From NCBI GenBank assembly GCA_021018815.1, contig JAITYX010000003.1:11117501-11181500 (forward strand): a DNA stretch of 64,000 nucleotides, in the 5' to 3' direction. The position numbers and the translations under genes are program-made. Within the stretch, counting starts at the first letter, position 1, and each line of letters starts with the position of its first letter. Shown here one piece after another: positions 11,488 through 22,474 of this stretch. The notes under the pieces are model-generated. The model saw only the letters and a list, made by a program, of their open reading frames with translations, was not told the origin of the DNA and did not search any database. The stretch is from Talinum fruticosum. Taxonomy: Eukaryota > Streptophyta > Magnoliopsida > Caryophyllales > Talinaceae.

Positions 11488-12588
11488 TGAAGATTCGGAC
11501 TTTGCATGTAGAACATTCTGAGTACTATCAACGAGTCGGTACAAACTTCATCTCTTGTAAGTTGTGATTACAAATCATTCTAAGTGCTATAAAACTTTTT
11601 GAGTGATACATAAGCTTCTCTCGACTATTACGTAAACTATTGCATATGTTTTCATTTGATTCTGACTGATCGAGAAAGCATACTCTTGCTCATTATTTCA
11701 CACTTATAGTTCTAAGTCACTCGGACAACAAGTAAGACTTATAGCATGTTCAAACATTCGCTCTAACTCGTTTAAGCTCATATCTCGACTTTATATTCTA
11801 AGTTCAAGTGAATTACAGCGTTAATTCATCTTTCTAAGTCGACTTGTTGTTTTTGAACTATATATGTCTAGATCAAGTATTCTTACTCGATATTCTCTCT
11901 TCAACTTGATTTATCTCTAGACTAACTCGGAGAATTGTTACAACGGTCACGAGAGGGCTTCTAATAAGAAGATAGTCACAACGGCTAATCTGTTTGATCA
12001 TCTATAAATAGAAGTCAACTCTCAAGACTTGAAGATTGCTGGAATCATTGTCAATACACATACTTAAGAAAAAGTCTTTGTATTCATACTCAATCTTATA
12101 CTTACAACTCCAACTCGTATTTAACATCTTTCCGAGTTGTAAGGTCTTGTAATCAGTTACAAATTCTCTTTTCACTTTCCGAGTAAGGTCCCTTGACTGA
12201 GCTGTAAGGGTTAACTCAGCCTCGGTTGTACCTAGCTGTAAAGGTTACCTCGGTTAGGAAGTACTAGATCGGATAAGGGAACTTTTGAGTCTAGGAAAAT
12301 CTTGTAAGGAATTATTTAAGGGAGCAACTCTGGGAAGTCTTTCTACGGTATTTTGTGCATTCAAAATAGTGGATTTGACTTGGTGTTTGGATTAGCACCG
12401 GCCGTGGTTTTCTCGCCCTAGGAGGGTTTCCACGTAATTTCTTAGTTAGCACTTTTTTGAGTCCAATCTACACTCGCACAGTCTCACAGTCTGTTTTAAA
12501 CTTTAATCATCCATTTATTGATTAAATTTCCTTACCACCTTATTCATTCCCCCGTAGGGTGACTAAGTCTCTCCAAGAGCAAACCTTC
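11488..12588 (+). repeat. S1 3' LTR with internal deletion
   Basis: It aligns with the 5' LTR but lacks ~425 bp between the 'ctctaga' box and the 'acggtcacgagagg' box, with the junction near 11927. Both deletion edges carry an ACTCGGA-like sequence, which suggests microhomology. The TATA box CTATAAATAG is at 12002-12011. It ends in ACCTTC, one or two bases short of the normal CTTCA, directly against the next LTR. Confidence 0.8.
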
Positions 12589-13948
12589 GGCTTTTATTCG
12601 ATTCGACCGACCGAGAACACACGCTCTTGTCTATCTTCTCACATTAGTGTTTCGAGTCGCTCGGACACCACTTAAACTTATCGCATGTTCAAATAATCAC
12701 TCTAACACCTCTTATCCGAGTTGTAATCGCATATCTTAAAGTATAGTGAATTACAACGTTAATTCATATTTCTAACTTAGTACGTTTGTTTGAGAATTAT
12801 TTGTCCAGCATCAAGTATGCATACTTTGATGTTTTCACTTTTATAACTTGATCTTTCTTAGGATCGACTCGATGGAATTTGAGTATAATGAATATTAGAC
12901 TCAAAAATTCCGCTCTTCTAGGCCGGAGATGATTATGCACTTAATTATTTTAATTAAATTATTATCCGTGCTTAATCTTGGGCCAAAGTATTCTATACTT
13001 TGAGAACCAAAATGATTTACTTTTGTAGGTTATCCAAACGAGGTTATCTTATTTTTGAATTACAAAAGTAACCGGCTTCCACCTATCAATAATCAGCGGA
13101 CAAGGCTTTTCTACTTTTAAACAAGGCTTAGATCGTTGTGTCGTGGTTGTCTCTTTCCAAAATCGGAAAACTTCAACACTAAGCTTAACGGTTGTTTCCA
13201 CCTTTCTTTTTAGACACCAGCTGATTGGAGCACCTTGAGAAGCCAAGAGCCATTGCATAATGTTCACATCTCAACGGATCTTTTTCGAGTGACTCGGAAA
13301 AACCGTTACGGTCTCAAAGGACTTCTGTTCGGAAATTGGTCATAATGGCTAATCTACTTGGTCATCCATAAATAGAAGCCATCTCTCAAGACTAGAAGAT
13401 TGCTGGAACTATTGTTGAAACACATTACTTAAGAAAAAGTCATTGAATTCATACTCAATCTTCTATTTACAACTCCCAGCGTGTAATTCAAACTTTATGA
13501 GTTGTAAAGCCTTGTAATCGGTTACACACTCTTTCTTACTTTCTAAGTAAGGTCCCTTAACCGAGTTGTAAAGTTTAACTCAGCTCGGTTGTCCCTAGCG
13601 ATAAAGGTTACCTCGGTTAGGAAGTACTAGATCGGATAAGGGAATTTATGAGTCTAGGAAAACTCTGTAAGGAATTATTTAAGGGAGCAATTCGGTTGAG
13701 TCGGTTTGCTGCATTTTGTGGATCAAAATAGCGGATTTCACTTGGTGCTTGGACTAGCACTGTCCGTGGTTTTCTACCCCGGGAGGGTTTTCACGTATAT
13801 CTCTGTTTACACTTTTACGAGTCCAATCTAGACTCATATTTTCTTGATTACTATTTTTAAGATTAAATCTTGCAAGTTTGTTAAAATTTCCTCATCACCC
13901 TATTCACCCCCTCTAGGGTGCCTAAGACTCTTCAAGGGCAAATCTTCA
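12589..13948 (+). repeat. S3 5' LTR, truncated at its start
   Basis: It begins about 170 bp into the LTR and continues to CTTCA at 13948. A TATA-like CCATAAATAG lies at 13366-13375. It abuts the end of the S1 3' LTR, so two LTRs of one family sit head to tail with no intervening DNA. Confidence 0.82.
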
Positions 13949-13949
13949 A

Positions 13950-13963
13950 TTGGTATCGAGCCT
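13950..13963 (+). promoter_or_regulatory. Primer-binding site (S3)
   Basis: TGGTATCGAGCC follows the LTR. It has the same CAGAG to CGAG change as in S1. Confidence 0.75.
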
Positions 13964-14006
13964 AGCCTTTCGAAAAGATCTAACAATCCAAAGGTCTAAC
14001 GATCGG

Positions 14007-14564
14007 ATGGCTCAAAACAACGGAGAGTTCAATGAAGTAAGATCTTCCAGCGAGCCACCTAAGTTCAAAGGATCAAATTTCGTGCACTAGAAGAAGCTAA
14101 TGGAATGTTTTCTCATTGGACAACGATGAAGATGTCTCGAAACATCATAGAAGAAGGCAATTACATTCCAATGAAGATGGAAGATACAAGACTCGTGCCT
14201 AAAGCAAAGTTCGAGTACACCACTGAAGAATCGAAAAGTTCGAAAGAACTTTAAAGCAATGAACATTCTGATCTGCGCCATCAGCTCACAATAATACAAC
14301 AGAGTGTCAGCTAGTGACACAACTAAAGATGTGTGGGACACTCCTGTCAACACATATGAAGGAACAAGCCAAGTAAGAGAAGCGAAGATAAGTCATTATA
14401 TTCACAAGTATTAGCTGTTCAAGATAGAGCCGAAGAAAACATCACTCAAATGTTTATAAGCTTCATTGAGATTACAAACAATCTCAAATCTCTGGGTAAA
14501 AAGATTTACCATGAAGAAATGTGCAGAAAAATTCTAAGAAGTCTACCTAAGAGAAAATGGGGAC
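14007..14564 (+). pseudogene. S3 gag, first part
   Basis: The ATG at 14007 opens MAQNNGEFNE, the conserved start of this family's gag (also at 26307, 36673 and 62162). It includes KFKGSNF, a shifted KAMNILICAI, and VWDTPVNTYEGTSQV, the UBN2-like capsid region of Ty1/copia gag. Several stops and shifts interrupt it. It stops at 14564 where S2 is inserted and resumes at 27959 without loss, so the break is an insertion, not a deletion. Confidence 0.86.
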
Positions 14565-16139
14565 TGAAAGTTTGCTCAGGGAGAGGCTAAGTCACCCTAG
14601 AGAGGAGTGAATAGGGTGATGATGAAATTTGCTTGAAATTTAAAATAGATATGAATCGATGTGAGCGAGAGTCGAGATGAGCTCGTAAAAGCACTAACTC
14701 GGATATCGGTGAAGAGTGAAGAAACAGATTAAACGAGAACTTTAAACCTGTTTGAGTCTAGAATGCACTTAGAAAATTAATAACTCGGAAAGTACGTGGA
14801 AACCCTCCCGGGGCGAGAAAACCACGGACAAGTGCTAATCCAAGCACGAAGTCAAATCCACTATTTTGAGTCCACAAAATACGAGAGACTGACTTGACCC
14901 AAGTTGCTCCCTTAAACAACTCCTTATAAGATTTTCCTAGACTCGGAAATTCCCTTATCTCGATCTAGTACTTCCTAACCGAGATACCCCTTACGAGTTA
15001 GGGACAATTGAGCTGAGTTAACCCTTACGACTCAGTCAAGGGACCTTACTTAGAGAGTAAGAAAGAAAGTGTTTGTAATCGAGTACAAGACCTTACAACT
15101 CGTAAAGTTATGAAATACAGAGTTGGAGTTGTAAGTAGAAGATTGAGAATGAATACAATGACTTTTGATCAAGTATGTATATTAACAATAGATTCGGCAA
15201 TCTTCAAGTCTTGAAAATTGGCTTCTATTTATAGATGACTAGGCAGCTTAGCCGTTGTGTCCATCTTCCGACAAAAAGTCCTTGGTGACCATTGTAAGGG
15301 ATTTTCCGAGTCACTCGGAAAATATCCGTTGAGATATGAATGTTGAGCAACGGTTCTTGACTCCTTCGAAAGTCCCAAAACGACCGATGGTGTCTTGAAA
15401 AATAAGGTGGAAACCACCGTTGAGCTTTGTGTTGTAGATTTCCAGCTTTGGAAACAGACAACCATGACACAGATGTCTCGGGGCTAGGTCGGAGGTGGAA
15501 AAATCCTTGTCTGCTCGGTGATTTGACGTTTTGAATTTAGGATAGCCTCGTTTGAATAACCTACAAAAGCAAATCAATTTGGTTCTCAAAGTATAAAATA
15601 CTTTGGTCCAAGATTAAACACGAGATAATATTATAATTAAAATAATTAAGTGACTAATTATCTCGAGTCGAAAAGAGAAGGAATTTTCCGAGTCTAATAT
15701 CCATGAAACTCAAATTCCATCTTAGTCAGTCTAAAAGGCAATCAAGTCGGATAAAGACTATAAGAGTAAACAGACTTGATTTAGACTAAACAAAATTGAA
15801 ACTAAATAAGCCGACCTGGAACAATGTAATTGCTTGAATCATGAAGTCGGACTCGAGTTTGAGCGCGGAAAAGATAGTGTTTAAATCATGCGATATATCC
15901 GAATGTCGGGTGACTTAGAACCGAGTGAGAAGTAGCATATAGAATTATGTTTTCCGAGTCAATCGTAGTCGGCGAGAACCGCATAATAGATACTATAACA
16001 TTCGAAGAAATGTTATATCACTCGGAAAAGTTTCTAAGATGCATGGAATGTTATGAAGTCAAAACCCTATAAGAGATGAAGTCTTATACATGATTCCTTG
16101 ATGGAACTCGAAACATGTAAGTAAGAGTCCGAGTCTTCA
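14565..16139 (-). repeat. S2 3' LTR
   Basis: About 1575 bp bounded by TGAAAG and CTTCA. TATA box (minus) at 15225-15234. It differs from the other S2 LTR at many sites, most of them CAG or CTG. Confidence 0.9.
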
Positions 16140-16140
16140 A

Positions 16141-16152
16141 TCTCCCCCTTTT
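16141..16152 (-). other. Polypurine tract (S2)
   Basis: Minus-strand AAAAGGGGGAGA directly before the 3' LTR. Confidence 0.8.
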
Positions 16153-16410
16153 GATGAAAGGCATTCCATACTTAGACAGAAACTTTGTTAGTGATAAAAG
16201 TTTGAATTGGTAAACTTGCTTAGAAAAGAAACTTAAGATTTCATAGTTCACAGAGCAAGAAAACATATTGGATGGAAACTCACAAATACTTGCATTAAGC
16301 AACAAACTCAAAAACATTGGAACGAAATGCATTCTCATTGACTTCACATAAAATATTTACAAAGGGCGAGAAAGACTCCCCTAAACAAGACATCTAATCT
16401 AATTTTCTAT

Positions 16411-16433
16411 CTATTCTCCCCTTGCCTTTCAGC
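16411..16433 (-). other. Upstream polypurine tract (S2)
   Basis: The minus strand reads GAAAGGCAAGGGGAGAATAG, matching 10999-11019 and 29302-29324. Confidence 0.55.
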
Positions 16434-16522
16434 AAAAAAACAAAAACTATGGGAAGAATACAACAAGAAGTACATGATGTCCGGACAAAAAAATAAAACA
16501 CTATAAATAAAAGACTAAGAAA

Positions 16523-18142
16523 TTAAGGAGGGGATGGGTTTGTCCGAGTTGAGGAGGAAGGATGAGCGGACCGTCGACGCCGATAAGATCTTGACGATGT
16601 GCTCGAGCGTGGCGGAGGGAGGACATGGATCTCTCGCAGAGGCTCGGTTCGGGTGGCGGGCCCGGAACTAGTTCATCTAGAGGCTCGTCCTTAACGACTG
16701 GAGGGGTGTGCTCGGGTTGACTAGCTGGTGACTCGTCCTTGTTCAGCGAAGGTCTTCGACCCACTCGAGGCTGGCATGCGAGCTGATCACTTCCGGTTGA
16801 GCTTTAGGAGTACTTGGACCCTCGGTTGTCGCTCCTTGTCCTTCTTGGTCTTCCCGACCTTCCGGCTCACCAAGCTCGAAAAGAGCTGCATCGGCCGCGA
16901 GCTCTTCCGCTTCTTCTCCAACTTCTTCTTCACCCTCTCCTCTGCTCCGAGGAGGACTTGGTAGGGCTCGAAGATTCCTCGAAGTGTCCGAGTCTTCTTG
17001 ATCCTGAGCTGCTTTGGATCATCTCTCCCGAAGAAGCTCGATCAGCTCCCTCTCGCTCCTTCACTAGAGCCTTCATCTCGAGGAGCACGTCCTGTTGCTC
17101 GTCGGAGTTGAGATTGGGCGGTTGTCCGGTTGATGGTCATAGACTCAAAGGCAGTCTTGAATGACCGGAGGAGGTCCTTCAGCTTCTAAGGCCACGAGAG
17201 GAGATTTTGTCTATGAAAGTCTGTGGATAAAATGGAAGAGAGTGTTTTAGAAGCACCTGAGGTGGAGGCACCACCAAGTGGAGCAGGAAGCGAAAGAGGG
17301 GCATCTTTCCGAGTCCGAGGTGGAGAAGGTGGCCTCGGCTCGAGCTATGAACCAAGACACCGAGGTTCGGTTTCCGGTATCCGTACCCTAGAAGTTCCTT
17401 TTTAAAACTACAATGGCAGCCTCGAAACTGCGGTCGGATCCGAGGGAAGAGGAACCTTGAATTGTTTGAATATAAGGGTGAGAAGAGCACCGAAGGGAAG
17501 AGGGTGTTCTTCTTAGTCCGAGTTTGAGCTGGCATAGCTGCCATTTGCTCAATGATAGTAGGAAAGAGGTCTACTTCATAGCCCTTTAGAATGTCAAAAA
17601 GTGCTTTAAGGTGCTTGGAGTTAGGGTTCTCCTTACTAGAGTGTTGTGAGAAAAAGTTCTCATCAGCAAGAAACACGAAGACGTGCTTCGACTTTAGTCG
17701 AGTCACGGAAAAGTTTTTGCGTAACCTAGGAAACTCTTTTGCATACTTTTCAAAGAAGTCATCAGCGACCTCATTAAAAGGAATAGGGTTGCTGTTCAAG
17801 AAGAGGGAAGAGACCTTGAGCAGGACGATGAAGGAGGGAAGTATTGATGCGAACGGTTATGTTCCGAACCCCGGAGGTGAGAATACCTTCGAGCTGGAAA
17901 GATGAGTGTAAAACTCGAAACAAGTTCAGGATAGATGAACTCGCTGAAGCAAAGAAAGTTATAAACCCCGGTCAATTGTATGTGAGGCAACCACCAAAAT
18001 TTGGTGGTTGGAAAGAATTTATCATCCAGCGTAAGGTGCTAAGTGACAAGGGGTTTAGAATTTGAGGGCCTTCTTGGCTCTTGGTGCAAGGTTTCTTAGT
18101 GGTGGAACTAAGAAAGTCGAGGTAAGAACCTCTTTTCGGCAT
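16523..18142 (-). pseudogene. Sirevirus extra ORF after pol (S2)
   Basis: ATG at 18142 (MPKR start) to TAA at 16523, 1620 bp, matching S1 (1618) and S4 (1605). A long central frame, 17179-17799, holds PIPFNEVADDFFEKYAKEF, FFSQHSSKENPNSKHLKALF and EGYEVDLFP-type sequence; the rest is shifted. The C-terminal third (16523-17100) is Pro/Ser/Glu-rich. No transmembrane segment is obvious. The equal length and order of blocks in three copies point to a real gene of the family. Its function is unknown to me beyond its position in Sireviruses. Confidence 0.75.
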
Positions 18143-18805
18143 TTTGGTGAGAAAAGAGAGAGGATAAACTTGAGAGAGAGTAGAAGAGAAGAAGACTCAA
18201 AGAGAGTGAAGGATAAAAGAAAAAGGTAGAAGAGAAATGAGTTTGAGAGCGACGGAGCTTACTTGAGATGATCTTCACGAAGCTTGAGAGCACCGGGTGT
18301 CGCTTTGATCACGGAGCGCTTGTTCACGAGAAATTTGATTTCGAGAGAAGAGAGAGAGATAGATAGTTCGCGAGGAGTAAAGTAAAGAAATGAAGGAGAA
18401 TAGGCGCTATTTATAAGAAAATAGACGACCTTCAATATCCGTTCTAACTCGGCTCTTTCAGCGAGTCACTTCGACCGGTGTGACGGTTCTCTCCTCAACG
18501 GTTAGAATTCCAGCAGTTTATCTCTCAACGGCTGGTTGTCCGAACATGTCACATAAGAGAGAAGAAGAAAAAATTTGAAAAATAAATCCAAAATTCTCCA
18601 GCTTATCTAGAGATGATTTCGGAAGTTTAATGTCCATTTTTCTCAAAGTCCGAGTTCGACTCGGCGTTTCGAGTGACTCGAAACTAGAAATAAATAATAC
18701 CTATCGGCTCGGTATCACTAAGTCAACTGAACTAATGGTTATTGATGAATTGTAAACATAGAACACACAATCATGCAAAGAGGTTTTCACATAGAAAGCA
18801 CATAA
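18143..18805 (-). other. Spacer between pol and extra ORF (S2)
   Basis: No gene. It is CT-rich on the minus strand near 18150-18370, then AT-rich toward the pol stop. It contains the TATA-like box at 18407-18416. Confidence 0.6.
18407..18416 (-). promoter_or_regulatory. TATA-like box upstream of the extra ORF (S2)
   Basis: The minus strand reads TTATAAATAG about 265-275 bp before the ATG at 18142, equivalent to 9012-9021 in S1. Confidence 0.5.
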
Positions 18806-21800
18806 TTATGCATTTAACATACCAAGCTCATTCCTAATGAAGCAAAGCTGATCCTCACTAAGTGGTTTAGTAAAGATATCAGCTAATTGAAGATTTGTAG
18901 GAATGAATTCGAGTTCAATATCACCTTTCTAGAATGGTATCTTAAGAAATGATATCCGACCTCAATATGTTTCGTCTTTGAGTGCTTGAACTCGGATTCT
19001 TGGTGATGCTGATTGCACTCGATTATCACACTTGATTGGAACCGATTTGAAAGAGAGTCCCGGATCTTTCAAGTGTTGTTTTATCCATAAGATATGAGTA
19101 CAACATGCTCCAGCTGCAATATACTCGACTTCGGCAGTTGATAGAGCTACTGAATTTTGCTTCTTTGAGTGCCAAGATATTAAGGATTGACCCAGAAATT
19201 GGCACGCCCTGAAGTGCTCTTTCTATCAACTTTGTATCCAGCGTAATCAGCATCCGAGTATCCGAGTGAGAGTCGGTTACGAGTCCCCGGAGTACCATAG
19301 ACCTAAATTACGAGTCCCTGTAAGATATCCGAATATTGTCTTCACCGTAGTGAGATGTGATTCTTTTGGATTAGCTTGGAATCTTGCGCATAGATAGACA
19401 CTAAACATTATATCCGGTCTACTGGAAGTAAGATATAGCAAAGATCCAATCATACCTTAATAGAGTTTCGATCTATTGCTTTACCTTTTTCATCCGAGTC
19501 CAGTTTCAAGCTACTACTCGTAGGGGTTGCTTGCATGCTTCGCATCTTGTAGTTTATACCTTTTCAGCAGCTCCTTGGTGTACTTTGATTGATGGACATA
19601 GATTTCATTTTTGTCTTGCTTGATTTGTACACCAAGGAAGAAATTGAGTTCTCCCATCATACTCATTTGAAATACTTGTCTCATTAACTCGGAAAAATCT
19701 CGACACGTAATTTCATTAGTAGCTCCAAATATTATGTCATCAACGTATATCCGAGCAATAAAGAAATCTTTCCCTTGATTTTTATAAAGAGGGTCTTGTC
19801 GATCTGACCTCTTTTAAAATCATTTTGAACCAAGAAATTGCTCGAGTCTTTCATACCAAGCTTTGGGAGCTTGTTTAAGACCATAAAGAGCCTTTTGAAG
19901 TTTGAAAACATGATTTGGAAATTTTGAGTTTTCAAATCCAAGGGGCTGCTCAACTTAGACTTCCTCTTCGATAAAACCATTGAGAAAAGCACACTTAACA
20001 TCCATTTGATATAATTTGATATTCATGCTAGATTCAAATGCTAACAGGATTCTAATGGCTTCGATTCCGCAACAAGTGCAAAGGTTTCCCCACAATCAAT
20101 CCCTTCTTCCTGATTGTAACCTTGAGCTACAAGTCTAGCCTTGTTTCTTACTACCAACCCACCTTCATCCAGTTTGTTCTTGAACATCCATTTGGTTCCT
20201 ATGACTGGGTTGTCGGAAGGTCGTTTGCTCGGAGTCCGGACTTGGTTTCTTTCGAATTGATTGAGTTCCTCTTGTATGGCCTCTACCCATTCAGGTTCAT
20301 TTAGGGCCTCTGGTGCATTTTTAGGTTTAGTTAATGAAATGAATGCGGTGAATGCACATAGATTCTAAAGAGAGGAACGAGTTCTTACCCCATCGATGAT
20401 ATCACATAATATGTTTTCTAATGGATGACTAGAAGCATATTTGAATGCTCTACCTGTTCTCCGATTCACGAGATTTGTAGGTTGAATTGATTGATCTTTA
20501 GAAGTTTGTTCCGAGTGAGCTTGCTCATTAGTTTGTTCTTCATCATTCTAAGCAAGTTCTTGAGTTGTTTCATTCTGAGTCATTTCGTTCCGAGTGACTT
20601 CATTCCGAGCTGATTGGGTTTGATTCCCGATAGGCTCACTTTTATCAAGGTCATCATCTCCGCTGAGCTTCGGATATGAGAATGATGATTCACTTGGCTT
20701 TTCCTATTCAAGCTCATCAAACACAATGTGGATACTTTCTTCCAGCTTTGTCGGTTCTCTTATTAAAAATGCGATAAGCTTTAATATGAGAGGAATAACC
20801 TAGAAAAATACCTTCATCCGACCGAGCATCAAACTTGGTCAGGTGATCCTTACCATTGTTGTGAACAAAACACTTACATCCAAAGGGTTTGAAATATGAA
20901 ATATTGGGTTGCTTCCCTTTATAGAGCTCATAAGGTGTTTTCTTCGAATGGGTCCGATGAGGCATCTGTTCAAAGTGTAGTTGGCTGTGTTGATTGCCTC
21001 AGCCCGAAATAGTAGGGTAAATTGTGCTCAATCATCATTGTCCTTGCTATTTCTTTAAGAGTTGTATTCTTTCTCTCCACTACTCCATTCTGTTGAGGAG
21101 TTCCTGGTGCTAAGAAGTTGTGAGAGATACCATTCTTGTCATAAAACGTTGAGAATTCCGAGTGGTCGAAGTCCCTTCCATGGTCGGTTCGAATTATCCG
21201 GATCTAAGTTTGAGACTCAACTTGGATTTTTCTGTAGAGTTTGCTGAACTCCTTGAATGCTTCATTTTTATGCTTGAGAAAAACACCCGGGTAAATCGTG
21301 AGTAATCATCAATAATAACAAGTACATATGATTCACCTCCGAGGCTCTTAACGGGATTTCACCACATAAGTCCATATGTAGCAGTTCAAGCACCTTGGAT
21401 GTGGAAACTGTCTTCGGGGATTTGAATGATGATTGACTTGTTTCCCTCTTGTGCAAGCTTCACAAACTTTCTCTTTCTTGAAAGCACAATTGGGCAATCC
21501 TCCGACTAAACCATGAGATGCCAATTTCTTAATATTATGCATGCTAACATGGCCTAATCTACGATGCCACTTCCATGAGTCATCATGAAGTGATGCTTTT
21601 AAAGAAGATAGATTCGACTAGAGTTAGAAAAAGGAATAATGTAAGTGTTACCCGATCTCTTACCCGAGAGTTTGATCTCCTTTGTAGTGTCATCGAAATG
21701 TAACAGTTGGTTTGAGTGAAATTTACCTCTTGACCTTTATCACATAATTGAGAGATGCTAAGCGGGTTGTACTTTAATCCTTTGACAAGGTAAACTGGGC

Positions 21801-22474
21801 TGACCAGATTGCTTCCCTTTCCAATCTTGCCTATCCCAATTATCTTGCCTTTGCTGTCATCTCCAAAAGTGACTTTTCCTCCTTTGTACTCTTCTAACTC
21901 GAGAAAGAGTCCCGAGTCTCCTAACATATGTCGTGAACATCCACTGTCAAGGTACCAATGCCCTTTTGATCTTTTCCGAGTAGCCTACAAAACGAAGCAA
22001 ACTAACCCTTCTCACTTCCTCTAACAAATCTAGTAATGCTCTTTACTACGGTCCTTTTCGAGGAAGAAGGTTTTTCGGAACCCGATTTGAATGACTTTGG
22101 GTTTAGTCCGATTCCGAGTCTTCCGCTTAGAGAACCGAGTCCGTGTCTCTTTCTTTTGAAAGTATTTTTTTTAAATGGTGGAGATGGTTTTCTCCTAAAA
22201 TTTGGTCCGGGCTCAGTCCTTCTTTCATTTTTATGAATGGGACCGTGCTCAGCTTTGCTGAACTTTACAGTTCTTGAATCCTTTTGGAAAAGCTTTGAGT
22301 AGGAATTTGATTCCTCCTCTTTGTTAAAATAAAGACCTTCTTTTCTGAAGGAGACACATTGAGATCCCAAGAACATGTCAAGGTTTTTGTAACCTTTAGT
22401 AAACTTTAAAACAAGATCTTGAGACTCATTGAGCTTTTGCTTTAGCTGCTCATTTTCTTTTCTAAGTGGCTCAA
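18806..22474 (-). pseudogene. S2 pol: protease, integrase, RT, RNase H
   Basis: Minus-strand order from the right: gag/protease linker ~22000-22376; protease region with its GKGSNLVSPVYLVKGLKYN downstream motif at 21770-21930; GAG-pre-integrase (ASHGLVGGLPNCAFKKEK) near 21440-21542; integrase core with LELLHMDLCGE near 21370-21400 and KTPYELYKGKQPNISYFKPF at 20850-20950; RT with the YVDD catalytic box near 19735-19747; RNase H ending in LGMLNA and TAA at 18806. These polymerise cDNA and insert it into the genome. Domain order (integrase before RT) is diagnostic of Ty1/copia. Many shifts coincide with altered CAG/CTG sites. Confidence 0.88.

Larger units (their letters stand above)
6273..12588 (+). 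mobile_element. Sirevirus-type Ty1/copia element S1, internally deleted
   Basis: Order: 5' LTR 6273-7797, primer-binding site 7799-7812, pol remnant 7813-8613, spacer with TATA, extra ORF 9287-10904, polypurine tracts, 3' LTR 11488-12588. Gag, protease, integrase and most of RT are missing, so S1 could only have moved with enzymes supplied by other copies. The 3' LTR is ~425 bp shorter than the 5' LTR because of an internal deletion near 11927. The next LTR abuts directly and no target duplication can be read. Confidence 0.8.
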
